DNA of 64,000 nt. Origin: Parapedobacter lycopersici_A. Its GTDB lineage: Bacteria > Bacteroidota > Bacteroidia > Sphingobacteriales > Sphingobacteriaceae. The stretch covers positions 1 to 64,000 of the forward strand of contig NZ_JBEBRB010000003.1 in the NCBI RefSeq assembly GCF_040395035.1, given 5' to 3'. A model generated the notes under the pieces. The model was not told the origin of the DNA. It was given only the letters and a program-made list of their open reading frames with translations, and ran no database searches. Positions 52,990 to 62,254 of the stretch are shown here, piece after piece. A program made the position numbers and the translations under genes. Position 1 is the stretch's first letter; every line of letters starts with the position of its first letter.

Positions 52990-53655
52990 TCAACGCCCGC
53001 CAAATAGCGTGCTTCCAAGCCGTACCATGGTGCTGCCCTGCTCGATGGCTATTTTATAATCGGCGGACATGCCCATGGATAGGGTGTCAAAATAGGAGGC
53101 ATCCCTGAAAAAACTCTGCTTGATGCCGTCAAATAATGTCTTCAACTCATAAAATTCCGCTTTGACCACCTTTTCGTTGGGTGTGTTTGTTGCTATTCCC
53201 ATCAATCCGGTAATGCGGATATTTTTCAATCCGGCCAATTCCTCTGAACGCAGTAACTCAATCAGTTCGGCATGGTCGAGCCCGAATTTGGTGTCTTCTT
53301 CCGCAATATATACTTGCAACAGACAGTCAATGACACGCTTGTGCTTTCCGGCTTGTTTGTCTATTTCCTTCAAGAGCTTGAGGCTATCCACTGCATGAAT
53401 AAGGGAAATAAAAGAAGCAATGTATTTGACCTTATTACTTTGTAGGTGACCGATCAGATGCCACTCGATATCTTTGGGTAAAGCCTCCTGTTTTTGAACC
53501 AATTCCTGAACGATATTTTCGCCGAAAGCACGTTGACCTGCCCCGTACGCTTCCAGAATAGCGTCCAGCGGTTTAGTTTTGGAAACGGCAATCAATTTAA
53601 CCCCCAGGCGGTTGAGTTCTTCCTGTGCAACTTCAATATTTTTTGCAATGTTCAT
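52990..53655 (-). CDS. yggS: PLP-binding protein YggS/PLPBP family
   Basis: A 221-residue PLP homeostasis protein that controls free PLP and amino-acid pools. The PLP Lys is in LIAVSKTKP near residue 30, and FGENIVQEL, HLIGHLQSNK and LSMGMSADYKIAIEQGSTMVRLG are diagnostic. Start chosen at ATG 53655 because the -7 box at 53671-53678 overlaps the longer start. It stands alone, not next to a division gene as in some Gram-positive bacteria. Confidence 0.92.
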   Translation of the reverse strand: MNIAKNIEVAQEELNRLGVKLIAVSKTKPLDAILEAYGAGQRAFGENIVQELVQKQEALPKDIEWHLIGHLQSNKVKYIASFISLIHAVDSLKLLKEIDKQAGKHKRVIDCLLQVYIAEEDTKFGLDHAELIELLRSEELAGLKNIRITGLMGIATNTPNEKVVKAEFYELKTLFDGIKQSFFRDASYFDTLSMGMSADYKIAIEQGSTMVRLGSTLFGGR

Positions 53656-53670
53656 TTCGATAATGCGATA

Positions 53671-53678
53671 CAAAAGTA
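53671..53678 (-). promoter_or_regulatory. Bacteroidota -7 box TACTTTTG for the YggS-like gene
   Basis: A perfect minus-strand match 15 bases before the ATG at 53655; it excludes the longer reading of the gene. Confidence 0.6.
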
Positions 53679-53789
53679 ATGCTTCGGGCCATTAAATTCG
53701 GCCTCATTTTTGTGTTTTTTGTCCTGTTAAACTTGATCTGCTAACTACAGAAGAGCTATTGATAAATTGCGTAAGAACGGCAATTTATC

Positions 53790-53797
53790 TAATTTTG
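53790..53797 (+). promoter_or_regulatory. Bacteroidota -7 box TAATTTTG for the DUF4296-mutS2 pair
   Basis: A perfect match 63 bases upstream of the DUF4296 ATG at 53861. Confidence 0.5.
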
Positions 53798-53860
53798 CAC
53801 AAAACTACAAAACCTGTCTTGATCTATCAACAGATAAGCGGCGGGTCAAAATTGAATAGC

Positions 53861-54514
53861 ATGCGATTTCCACTGGTTGGACTGATGTTTATTTTGCTGG
53901 TCTCATGTGGCGAGAAAATTCCTGCGGGTATTATCTCCGAAAAGCAGATGCCGGATGTATTGTTTGATGTACATCTGGCCGATGGACAGCTGGCCGCCAT
54001 ACCAATTGATTCCGCACGGCTATATCTGGATAGTTATTATGCCGCTATTTTTAATCGATACGGAATTGATTCTACAATATTTGCAAACAGCATTTCCTAC
54101 TATTCCCACAGACCCCGGGTCATGAATGAATTTTACAGCGTAGTAGAGAAACGGCTCGATGCCCTGAATGCGGCGGCACAACAGGTTCAGGATGCATCAT
54201 ACCAATCGCGTCGGATGACCGATTCTGTCCAACGCGTACAGCGACTGAATCAGCAAAACCGTGCCGTTCGCGACTCATTGGATTATATACGAAAAAAAGA
54301 CCTGCTTTTCCTCCACGGTACAGATACTGTTTATAATCAGCCCGTGCCAGTGACGTACATCGGATTAAAGGACAGGCTTTGGGAGCAGTTGGGCTTTCAT
54401 CATATCAGGGTAACAAAAGAAGCCGATGACGTGACAGTCGTTGCCGGCGAGCAGCTGGAGTCTGTCAAACCCGATACGCCACGGACCATTCGTCCGCTCT
54501 CCATAACGAAATAA
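53861..54514 (+). CDS. DUF4296 lipoprotein
   Basis: A 217-residue lipoprotein started at ATG 53861, giving the lipobox LLVSC at Cys16. The first half matches the Bacteroidota family DUF4296 (ISEKQMPDVLFDVHLADGQL, then YYAAIFNRYGIDSTIFANSISYYSHRP). The second half is a charged helical region that may form a coiled coil. No function is known. It precedes mutS2 by nine bases; the pairing is probably operon sharing, not function. Confidence 0.8.
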   Translation: MRFPLVGLMFILLVSCGEKIPAGIISEKQMPDVLFDVHLADGQLAAIPIDSARLYLDSYYAAIFNRYGIDSTIFANSISYYSHRPRVMNEFYSVVEKRLDALNAAAQQVQDASYQSRRMTDSVQRVQRLNQQNRAVRDSLDYIRKKDLLFLHGTDTVYNQPVPVTYIGLKDRLWEQLGFHHIRVTKEADDVTVVAGEQLESVKPDTPRTIRPLSITK

Positions 54515-54523
54515 AGCAACATA

Positions 54524-56896
54524 ATGATTTACCCCGATAACGCTGCAGAAAAACTTGGTTTTACCGCTATTAAATCGCTGATTAAAGCGAAATGCCTGAG
54601 CGAAGCGGGCGGCGCGTTGGTGGAGCGGATACAGCCGCAGACACGCTTCGATCAGATCAACAGATTTTTAAGGCAGGCGCATGAATTCAAAGAGTTGCTG
54701 ACGAACGACACGCCTTTGCCGGTAGACCACCTATATCCCATCCGGCCACTGGCCGAGAAGGCCAGGGTGGTAGGTACTTTTCTCCTGGAAGCCGAATTTG
54801 CAAACCTGCTGCTTTCGCTTAAGACCGTATTTGCAGTCATCCGGTACTTTAACGAACGCGGTGGCCAATACCCTAACCTGGAGGCCCTTTTTCAACACCT
54901 GCCCGTTGAAGAGGCCCTCGTTACGTCGATTGAACGCGTAATTGACCCGAAAGGAAAGATCAGGGACAACGCATCACCGCTTTTGGCAGAAATTGTGACA
55001 AGCATTACCAAAGCAGAACAGGAAGCACGAAAACGCCTGGATCAGGTTTTTAAATCGGCGCAGCAGCAGGGGTGGACTGCAGACGGAAACCTCACCGTGC
55101 GCGACGGGCGGTTATGTATCCCGGTGCTTGCGGAAAATAAACGCAGGATCAAGGGGTGGATACACGATGAGTCGGCTACTGGACAGACCGCCTATATCGA
55201 ACCGGAAGAGGTATTTCACCTGAATAACCGGGTCCGCGACCTGGAATTTGACCGACGGCGCGAAATCATGCGTATACTGATTGCACTGACCGACGAAATA
55301 CGTCCCCATATTCCGCTGTTATTGGATTATCACGACCTGCTGAGCAGGGTTGATTTTGTGCGTGCTAAGGCATTGTTCGCTATTGATATTGGAGGACAGC
55401 TTCCCCAGCTGGTAAACGAAGCGCGGCTTTCCCTGATTAATGCCCGGCATCCCTTGCTGTTATTGAATTTCAAGCACACCGGACAACAAGTGGTGCCGCT
55501 GAATGTCCATCTGGATAATGAGCAGCGGATTATTGTGGTGTCCGGCCCTAATGCCGGTGGTAAGTCGGTATGCATGAAGACAATTGGCCTGCTGCAGTTG
55601 ATGACACAGGCCGGATTGCTGATCCCTGCCGACCCCGATTCGAAAATGGGTATCTTCCGTCAGGTATTTGCGGATATTGGTGACGACCAGTCCATTGAAA
55701 GTGATCTGAGTACTTACAGTGCACACCTGTCGAAAATGAAATATTTTTCCGAGCGTGCCGATTCAAAGACATTGATATTGATTGACGAATTCGGGACGGG
55801 TACCGACCCACTGTTTGGTGGGCCGATTGCTGAGGCCGTATTGGAGGTGCTGAACCGGAAGCAGGCACGTGGAATCATCACTACCCACTACTCGAACCTT
55901 AAAGTGTATGCGAGTAACACAGCCGGCTTGGAGAATGCGTCTATGCTGTTTGACAATTTGGCTATGCAGCCACTTTACATCCTGCAAACCGGAAAACCCG
56001 GCAGCTCCTATGCATTTGAAATTGCACAGAAAATCGGGCTAAGTAAAGAAATCCTACATGCGGCCAAACAGCGGATCGGTGCACACCAAAAACGGGTGGA
56101 CTCACTGCTGGTGGATCTCGAACGCGATAAGAAAGAAGTGCAGGAAGTGAAAATTTCACTCGCGGAGAAACAACGGCAATTAACCCGGATGCAGGAGGAA
56201 AACGAACAATTGCAGACCTATTTGGAGGAAAATAAAAAGTCGATTCTCAGGCAGGCGCGGGAAGAGGCCGGGAATATACTGAAAGATGCCAACAGACTTG
56301 TTGAAAATACCATTGCGGAAATAAAGAAAAACCAGGCAGACAAAACTGCGACCAGCGCGCTCCGCAAGCAGCTTGATGCCACACGGGAGGCACATGCGGC
56401 AGCAACGGTAAAGCCGGCGGCTGCCGCCCAGTCTGCTACGGACGCCGAGGTCCGTGTTGGCGACTGGGTGAAAATATTGGATACCGGGAGTGAGGCACAG
56501 GTAATCAGTGTGGCCAAAAACAACCTGGTGCTGGCGATGGGTGAATTGCGGACGGTACAAAAACGTAATAAAGTAGTGCCTATTGCCAAAAAAGCAAAAT
56601 CAACCGCTTCGCGTTCATCGCACTATGCTGCGATGACGGATGATGTAGCGGAGTTTCTCCACGAGGTGGATGTACGGGGTATGCGTACGGAATCTGCACT
56701 GTACGAGATTGAAAAGCAGCTGGACCGGGCTGTGATGATGGGTTTTCCTACCCTCAAAATCATCCATGGAAAAGGCAACGGTATTTTGCGTAAATTTATC
56801 CGGGATTACCTTCAAAAATATGGAGAAGTCAAGCGACTGGAAGACGAACACCCGGACCGGGGCGGCACCGGAATTACATATGCTTATCTTGATTAG
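54524..56896 (+). CDS. mutS2: MutS2 endonuclease
   Basis: A 790-residue MutS2. The MutS core (about residues 10-330), then the ATPase domain with Walker A VSGPNAGGKS (near 340) and the Walker B region ILIDEFGTGTDP (near 420), then a long charged coiled coil (about 515-625), and a C-terminal Smr nuclease domain (about 710-790) with VDVRGMRTESAL and the IIHGKGNGILR motif. It lacks the mismatch-recognition domain, so it acts in recombination control or on collided ribosomes, not in mismatch repair. Confidence 0.95.
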   Translation: MIYPDNAAEKLGFTAIKSLIKAKCLSEAGGALVERIQPQTRFDQINRFLRQAHEFKELLTNDTPLPVDHLYPIRPLAEKARVVGTFLLEAEFANLLLSLKTVFAVIRYFNERGGQYPNLEALFQHLPVEEALVTSIERVIDPKGKIRDNASPLLAEIVTSITKAEQEARKRLDQVFKSAQQQGWTADGNLTVRDGRLCIPVLAENKRRIKGWIHDESATGQTAYIEPEEVFHLNNRVRDLEFDRRREIMRILIALTDEIRPHIPLLLDYHDLLSRVDFVRAKALFAIDIGGQLPQLVNEARLSLINARHPLLLLNFKHTGQQVVPLNVHLDNEQRIIVVSGPNAGGKSVCMKTIGLLQLMTQAGLLIPADPDSKMGIFRQVFADIGDDQSIESDLSTYSAHLSKMKYFSERADSKTLILIDEFGTGTDPLFGGPIAEAVLEVLNRKQARGIITTHYSNLKVYASNTAGLENASMLFDNLAMQPLYILQTGKPGSSYAFEIAQKIGLSKEILHAAKQRIGAHQKRVDSLLVDLERDKKEVQEVKISLAEKQRQLTRMQEENEQLQTYLEENKKSILRQAREEAGNILKDANRLVENTIAEIKKNQADKTATSALRKQLDATREAHAAATVKPAAAAQSATDAEVRVGDWVKILDTGSEAQVISVAKNNLVLAMGELRTVQKRNKVVPIAKKAKSTASRSSHYAAMTDDVAEFLHEVDVRGMRTESALYEIEKQLDRAVMMGFPTLKIIHGKGNGILRKFIRDYLQKYGEVKRLEDEHPDRGGTGITYAYLD

Positions 56897-56971
56897 TGAT
56901 CCGTAAAATGGGTGGACCGGTATATTCACCACTTACCATACACCACAAATTACCATCCAATACAAATAAAA

Positions 56972-57616
56972 ATGGAATTTTTCCCAGAAGACAACGATCT
57001 GATATCCATAGGTATATCCATATTGTCAGGAAGCCTTGTAGGCATTGAACGCGAATACAGAAATAAATCCGCTGGTTTCCGTACCATTGTTCTCATCTGC
57101 CTTGGGGCTACCGTGTTTACCATCGTGTCGCGCTTCGGGGTAGGCAGCGATGACCGAATTGCCGCCAATATCATCACCGGTATCGGCTTCATCGGTGCCG
57201 GTGTAATCTTTAAGGATAAATTTTCGGTGATGGGGCTCACGACCGCCGCGGTTATCTGGATTGTTGCCGGAATTGGGATGGCTGCGGGAACGGGGTACTA
57301 CGGCCTGTCACTGGCAATTGCAGTCATTACGGTGATCGTCTTGTCTGTTCTTAACAAAGTAGAGAGTGCCATGGAACGGCTGTTCCTTACGCGTACCATA
57401 TTTGTGGTTTTTCAAAGCACCGACATCGGCCACCTGGAAGAATTGAAACAGGTAATGGATAACCACGGTATTAATTATAGTCGAAAAACCGTGAGTAAGC
57501 GTTCCCGGAAACTATCTGTTGTCTTTGAGTTGTCGGCCGACCGCAAGAGCCTGCAGCAATTTAACAATGAAATGATGACATTGACTTATATTGATGAATT
57601 TTATTATAATGCATAA
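56972..57616 (+). CDS. MgtC/SapB family membrane protein
   Basis: A 214-residue protein started at ATG 56972. About five hydrophobic helices form the MgtC domain (LSGSLVGIEREYRNKSAGFRT near residue 18, GIGFIGAGVIF near 70, TTAAVIWIVAGIGMAAGTG near 90), followed by a soluble ACT-like C-terminal part. MgtC proteins act in magnesium homeostasis and inhibit the ATP synthase under magnesium stress in some bacteria. A role in magnesium response is inferred; no magnesium-sensing leader was seen. It follows mutS2 at 75 bases. Confidence 0.87.
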   Translation: MEFFPEDNDLISIGISILSGSLVGIEREYRNKSAGFRTIVLICLGATVFTIVSRFGVGSDDRIAANIITGIGFIGAGVIFKDKFSVMGLTTAAVIWIVAGIGMAAGTGYYGLSLAIAVITVIVLSVLNKVESAMERLFLTRTIFVVFQSTDIGHLEELKQVMDNHGINYSRKTVSKRSRKLSVVFELSADRKSLQQFNNEMMTLTYIDEFYYNA

Positions 57617-57618
57617 AA

Positions 57619-57649
57619 GGGAAGGCTGTCCATTTCGGACAACCTTCCC
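57619..57649 (-). terminator. Hairpin between the MgtC-like and TonB receptor genes
   Basis: GGGAAGGCTGTCC (57619-57631) pairs with GGACAACCTTCCC (57637-57649) with one C-A mismatch. On the minus strand it is followed by TTTTATG, fitting a terminator for the receptor gene; it may also stop transcription from the left. Confidence 0.6.
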
Positions 57650-57677
57650 GGTATTATAAATAATCGGCCCCTGTCCC

Positions 57678-60344
57678 TTAAAAGCTGTAGGTCAATCCCG
57701 CATTCCAGGTAGTACCCAGTCCGTAGTAGTAACCGAATCCGTCTTTCCTGCCAAAATATGTTGTGTTAAACAGATTCAATACATTGCCCCGGAATTTCAG
57801 TTGCTGGCTACCCAAACGGAATAAGTAAGTCAAACCGGCATCAAAGGTGCCGAATGCATCCAGCTTTTCCGGCGCATACACTTCGCCATCCAACGCCGCA
57901 CCTACTACATCCGCCGCTTCTACCTGTGCATACAGGTTGTCGTAAAAGTTGTAACTGGCATCAATAGACAGGTTTTCCAAAATATCGTATTCCGTACCAA
58001 AACCGAATGAAGTCTGCGCGGCATTACCCACTTTTACGCCAGATAGCCCGAGGTTCCCGCTTTCAATGATCTGTGAGTCATCGTTATTTCGCAGCCGGTA
58101 AGGCGAATCGCCGTCGTATTGCCAGTCGCCGAGCGACCCGTATCCGCGGAACATCCACTGGGAGGTAATCTGGGCCTGGAAATCCAACTCCAGCCCTTTA
58201 TGCAATTGCGTAACCCCCGTGAGCAAATAGGTAACGTCCGGGTACACAACATCATTCACCTCCCGGTTATCCGCGTCATAGCCCAGGAAGCGGTTGCGCC
58301 ATGCCGTATAGTAGCCGTTCAGGTTAACCGTAAAATTAGCGGCGGTAAACCGGTATCCCGCTTCCAGACCAAAAATCTCCTCATTGTCTACCTCCGGGTC
58401 AGTAAAATCAATGGTACCCTGCTGGAAGACGTTATCCAGGAAAGGCTGTCGCGAGTATTGACCGATGTTGGCAAATAGCGTATGCTGATCACCGATGTTA
58501 TAGGAGGCGCCTCCCTTGATGTTGTATCCGATTTTGCTTTCGGTATCGGACTTGGCTTCGCGCTCATCGTAATTCCAACGATTATACTTGATATACGACT
58601 GATTGGACACCGAACCCTGAACGAATACTGAAAAATCATCGTTGCTGTATTCCACCTGTCCAAAGGCACCCTGGTAGTTAATGTCTTCGGAATCGTCGTA
58701 GCCAACCCGTTGGTCTACCGGGGCGTAGTTAAACAGGGAAGCCCAGGGGTCGGCTTTGTATGTTTTCGTAATTTCAAAATCGCCACCGTGTGCCGCACTG
58801 TTCTCAATCCGGCTATTCAACCCAAGTTTGTTGATGAGTTGCCGGAAATGGTCGCCGTGATAGAAGCGCAGGTCGGCACCCACATTAAAGCTTAGTCCGT
58901 AATCCGTTTCATGATTGAAATTAGATACTAAACCGTACCAGAAATGATTGTTCATCGATGCGCGTAACATGGTGCCGTTAAAGCCGGAACTCACGCCATT
59001 GGGGATGTCTGCATTATACTTGGCAATGTTATCCCACAACAGCTCGCCCTGTGGTCCGTAAGCGGGTCCATATTGACTGTTCAGCCGGTTTTGACCATTG
59101 CCCAGCGATCCGGTACTACCGCCGCGGCCCATGGATGCATAAAGCACGGTTGAAAGGGAAGATTGATCGGTAATGTCAAAATCCCAGTTGAAGTTGGCTA
59201 CTGGCTTGTGGTAGAAATTGGTAACGAGCGAAAGTCCCTCACCGTTATAATGCCCATAGTTGTGATTGCCACGGATACCGGTCATATCGTACCCCGGTTG
59301 ATTCACCGTACCGGCGATACCACCACTGGCATTATCCGGCCAATAAGTTGTTAGCAATCCCTTGGAATAATTCTGACCATGTTTCTGGGGTGCCCCGAAA
59401 ATCATGAAGTTGAAATTGTGGCGCTCATTCGGCTTATAGCCGACGGAGAAGAAATAGCTTTGTCCTTCACCCTGTGTTCCCACGGCATATTTTCTGTCCG
59501 CCCTCCAATAGTCCAGCAGCATGGAAAACCCCCATTTGCGCCGGAGTCCGGTATTGTAGCTGATGGTCCCTTTCAGGAAACCGTCGTTGCCGGTCATCAA
59601 TCGTACGGATCCGCTCCGGGTTAAATCGGTAGCTTTTGTGATGATGTTCACGGTGCCGCCTACCGACGAGATGGCCAGTTTTGATGAGCCTAAACCGCGT
59701 TGTACCTGAATGGCGTTGGCCACATCGGCGATGGAACTCCAGTTTGACCAATACATATTTCCGTCTTCCATACCATTAATTGGCTGACCATTCAGGAGGT
59801 AGGCCGTGTTGGATTGGTCAAATCCGCGCAGGAAATTCTGTCCATCTCCAAATCCGCTGGCTTGGTTGGCGACAAACACGGACGGCGTGTTTTTCATGAT
59901 TTCGGGAAACTCAACGTTTCCAACTCCCTTGTTCTGTATCTCAGCACGTGATACAGTTGATACCGCAATGGGCGTTTTCCGGTCCTCGGCAATGTCAATG
60001 ATCCCACGCCCAACAACCACCACCTCATCCAATGTTTCCGAGCCGGAGGGTATCAAGACAATGGTCCCAATGTCGGAAGACGCCGAAAATGACAAGGTTT
60101 GTGTCGTGAACCCGAGGACACGGATCGTCAGTTCACCTGTTTCCCTATCGGTGGATAGGCTGAAGTTGCCGTTGGCACCCGTGGAGGTTGCACCTGAAGT
60201 GCCCCGGACGGATATCGTGGCGCCGGCTACCGGTTCCGTTCCGTCGGTCACTTTTCCCGTAAGCACCCGCTGTGCCCAGGAATAGTTGCTAAGTAACATT
60301 AAAAAAGCAACTAAAATCGAAAATTTAGTAGTCTTTCGTTTCAT
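57678..60344 (-). CDS. TonB-dependent receptor with carboxypeptidase-like N-terminal domain
   Basis: An 888-residue outer-membrane receptor started at ATG 60344, giving a signal peptide ending YSWAQ. A CarboxypepD_reg-like domain follows (about 25-100: LTGKVTDGTEPVAGATISVRG), then the plug (about 105-235: NTPSVFVANQASGFGDGQNFLRGFDQ, AYLLNGQPINGMEDGNMY, and SVGGTVNIITK) and the barrel up to a terminal Phe (AGLTYSF). It takes up a large or scarce ligand using TonB energy. No SusD partner is adjacent, so a siderophore, metal or peptide ligand is as likely as a glycan. Its transcript has a leader of about 110 bases. Confidence 0.9.
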   Translation of the reverse strand: MKRKTTKFSILVAFLMLLSNYSWAQRVLTGKVTDGTEPVAGATISVRGTSGATSTGANGNFSLSTDRETGELTIRVLGFTTQTLSFSASSDIGTIVLIPSGSETLDEVVVVGRGIIDIAEDRKTPIAVSTVSRAEIQNKGVGNVEFPEIMKNTPSVFVANQASGFGDGQNFLRGFDQSNTAYLLNGQPINGMEDGNMYWSNWSSIADVANAIQVQRGLGSSKLAISSVGGTVNIITKATDLTRSGSVRLMTGNDGFLKGTISYNTGLRRKWGFSMLLDYWRADRKYAVGTQGEGQSYFFSVGYKPNERHNFNFMIFGAPQKHGQNYSKGLLTTYWPDNASGGIAGTVNQPGYDMTGIRGNHNYGHYNGEGLSLVTNFYHKPVANFNWDFDITDQSSLSTVLYASMGRGGSTGSLGNGQNRLNSQYGPAYGPQGELLWDNIAKYNADIPNGVSSGFNGTMLRASMNNHFWYGLVSNFNHETDYGLSFNVGADLRFYHGDHFRQLINKLGLNSRIENSAAHGGDFEITKTYKADPWASLFNYAPVDQRVGYDDSEDINYQGAFGQVEYSNDDFSVFVQGSVSNQSYIKYNRWNYDEREAKSDTESKIGYNIKGGASYNIGDQHTLFANIGQYSRQPFLDNVFQQGTIDFTDPEVDNEEIFGLEAGYRFTAANFTVNLNGYYTAWRNRFLGYDADNREVNDVVYPDVTYLLTGVTQLHKGLELDFQAQITSQWMFRGYGSLGDWQYDGDSPYRLRNNDDSQIIESGNLGLSGVKVGNAAQTSFGFGTEYDILENLSIDASYNFYDNLYAQVEAADVVGAALDGEVYAPEKLDAFGTFDAGLTYLFRLGSQQLKFRGNVLNLFNTTYFGRKDGFGYYYGLGTTWNAGLTYSF

Positions 60345-60461
60345 AGTGATAAGTTGAGTGAGTTTCTGTGCGGAGATGAAGCAATTCCCAAGGAGGGAAG
60401 GTGCGCTGTCGTTTAATCGTTTTGAGAAACAATCCATTCATGGTATGAATGATGAACAGAA

Positions 60462-60469
60462 CAAAGGTA
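60462..60469 (-). promoter_or_regulatory. Bacteroidota -7 box TACCTTTG for the TonB receptor
   Basis: A perfect minus-strand match about 118 bases before the ATG at 60344. The leader contains a short hairpin (CATTCAT-ACC-ATGAATG near 60436-60452) but no known riboswitch pattern. Confidence 0.55.
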
Positions 60470-60519
60470 ACGCATTTTGGATTAACCGTATGTTAATTGA
60501 TTATTATATAACATATTAC

Positions 60520-60551
60520 AAAAAAAGCGCCCCGTTGATTGTCGGGGCGCT
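60520..60551 (-). terminator. Terminator of the APC permease gene
   Basis: AGCGCCCCG (60526-60534) pairs perfectly with CGGGGCGCT (60543-60551), and on the minus strand the stem is followed by a run of T. It lies 29 bases after the permease stop. Confidence 0.85.
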
Positions 60552-60579
60552 TTCTGATAGTTTACTTTCAGAACCAACC

Positions 60580-62073
60580 TTAGGGTTCCGTCGTGTTTTC
60601 GTTATGTGATTTTACGTCGATGCGTATTTTACTGTGGCGTTTTCCGTATAAAAAGTAGATGACCATACCGATGACCATCCATATGGCCAGCCGTTCCCAG
60701 CTTTCGATGGGCAAGGACGCCATTAATGCAATACAGACAATTACACCGAGTATCGGTACAACCGGTACGAACGGTGTCCGGAACGGACGGACGGCGAGCG
60801 GATTGGTCTTACGTAATACAATAACGCCAATACATACCAGGCAGAATGCGAATAGCGTTCCAATACTTACCATGTGACCCAGGTCTGCAACCGGTACCAG
60901 TCCGGCAAACAAACTTACAAATACCATGAAAATCAGGTTAGTTTTCCAGGGCGTTTGCCGTTTGGACAGATCGGAGAAAAATTTGGGGAGCAGTCCGTCT
61001 TTACTCATGGTATAAAAGACGCGGCTTTGTCCCAGCAGCATGACCAGCATCACGGAAGTATAACCGGTGAGAATGGCTACAATCAATGCGGTGTTCAGAA
61101 AAGTGTATCCGGTGCGGGAAAATGCGGTGGCGACAGGTTTTGCATCGCCGGCGAATGTCGTGTAATTGGCCAGGCCGGTAAGTACAAACGAAAAGAGCAT
61201 ATACAATACGGTACAGATGACCAATGATCCGATGATGCCGATTGGCATTCCTTTCTGCGGGTTTTTTGCCTCCTGTGCGGCAGTACTCACGGCGTCAAAA
61301 CCGATGAAGGCGAAAAAGACCACACCCGCCCCGCGCATAATACCACTGATGCCATATGCACCAAAATAGTCGCTGGTAAAGAAGTCAAAAAAGCCCAATT
61401 TGCCGGCTTTGACCAGTTCTTCCCCTTCATTGGCAGGAATAAAGGGTTCATGGTTGGCCGGATTGATAAAACTCCATCCAAGTGCAACAAATATCAGCAC
61501 TACCGCCACTTTAACCACTACGAGGATGTTATTGACCAGCGACGATTCCTGCGTGCCGCGGATAAGCAGCAGCGATAACAGGCATACAATGAAAATTGCC
61601 GGTAAGTTAACAATTCCCCCTTCCCACGGACCATGCAGGAATTCCGGAGGAATATTTATGTTAAATTCCTGTAGAAATTCATTAAAGTACTGCGACCAGC
61701 TGGAAGCCACAGTAGCGGCACCCAACGCGTATTCCAGCACAAGGTCCCATCCGATAATCCAGGCGACAGCTTCACCCATGGTTGCGTATGAATACGTATA
61801 CGCACTACCGGCTACCGGAATCATAGCTGCAAATTCGGCGTAGCACAACCCCGCGAGTGCGCATCCAATGGCTGCGATGACGAAAGAAAGCGTTACTGCG
61901 GGACCGGCGTTTTCCGCCGCGGCTATCCCGGTCAGGGAAAAAAGACCGGCGCCCACAATCGCGCCTACACCCAATGCCACCAACCCACCGCTTGACAGTG
62001 TCCGTTTAAGGGTTCCTTCTCCGCTCTCCTGCGCCTCGTTCACCAATGTGGCAATCGATTTTTTAAATAACAT
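60580..62073 (-). CDS. APC family amino-acid permease
   Basis: A 497-residue polytopic transporter with about 12 to 14 helices. The N-terminal helix 1 motif VGAIVGAGLFSLTG (near residue 37) and the helix 3 segment AYTYSYATMGE are those of the cationic amino-acid transporter branch of the APC superfamily, as is FFAFIGFDAVSTAAQEAKNPQKGMP near 260. Substrate is probably a cationic or other amino acid. It is a single gene, with a -7 box about 50 bases upstream and a strong terminator. Confidence 0.88.
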   Translation of the reverse strand: MLFKKSIATLVNEAQESGEGTLKRTLSSGGLVALGVGAIVGAGLFSLTGIAAAENAGPAVTLSFVIAAIGCALAGLCYAEFAAMIPVAGSAYTYSYATMGEAVAWIIGWDLVLEYALGAATVASSWSQYFNEFLQEFNINIPPEFLHGPWEGGIVNLPAIFIVCLLSLLLIRGTQESSLVNNILVVVKVAVVLIFVALGWSFINPANHEPFIPANEGEELVKAGKLGFFDFFTSDYFGAYGISGIMRGAGVVFFAFIGFDAVSTAAQEAKNPQKGMPIGIIGSLVICTVLYMLFSFVLTGLANYTTFAGDAKPVATAFSRTGYTFLNTALIVAILTGYTSVMLVMLLGQSRVFYTMSKDGLLPKFFSDLSKRQTPWKTNLIFMVFVSLFAGLVPVADLGHMVSIGTLFAFCLVCIGVIVLRKTNPLAVRPFRTPFVPVVPILGVIVCIALMASLPIESWERLAIWMVIGMVIYFLYGKRHSKIRIDVKSHNENTTEP

Positions 62074-62122
62074 GTTGATTTTCTTTAATGATAATTTAGG
62101 ATTATCTGCATTAGTTACGTTT

Positions 62123-62130
62123 CAAACCTA
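62123..62130 (-). promoter_or_regulatory. Bacteroidota -7 box TAGGTTTG for the APC permease
   Basis: A perfect minus-strand match 50 bases upstream of the ATG at 62073. Confidence 0.5.
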
Positions 62131-62185
62131 CAAATATTTATTTTATTAGTGCAGAAAAAAAATGACATTATTCGCTGTAATTCGC

Positions 62186-62248
62186 CATAAAACGATAAAA
62201 ACAAAGGAGGTAAGTTGTGCTTGCCTCCTTTGTTTTTATCGTTTTATG
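62186..62248 (-). terminator. Long perfect inverted repeat ending the pyrophosphatase gene
   Basis: Arms at 62186-62210 and 62224-62248 are perfect 25-bp complements around a 13-base loop. The inner stem (AAAGGAGG/CCTCCTTT) followed by GTTTTTATCGTTTT on the minus strand fits a terminator, six bases after the hppA stop. The stem is unusually long and A/T-rich outside the core. Confidence 0.75.
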
Positions 62249-62254
62249 TAAGGG

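Noticed and set aside
60345..60460. Riboswitch in the TonB receptor leader
   Set aside because: Only one short stem was found, and no conserved core of a cobalamin, TPP or other known riboswitch could be read.
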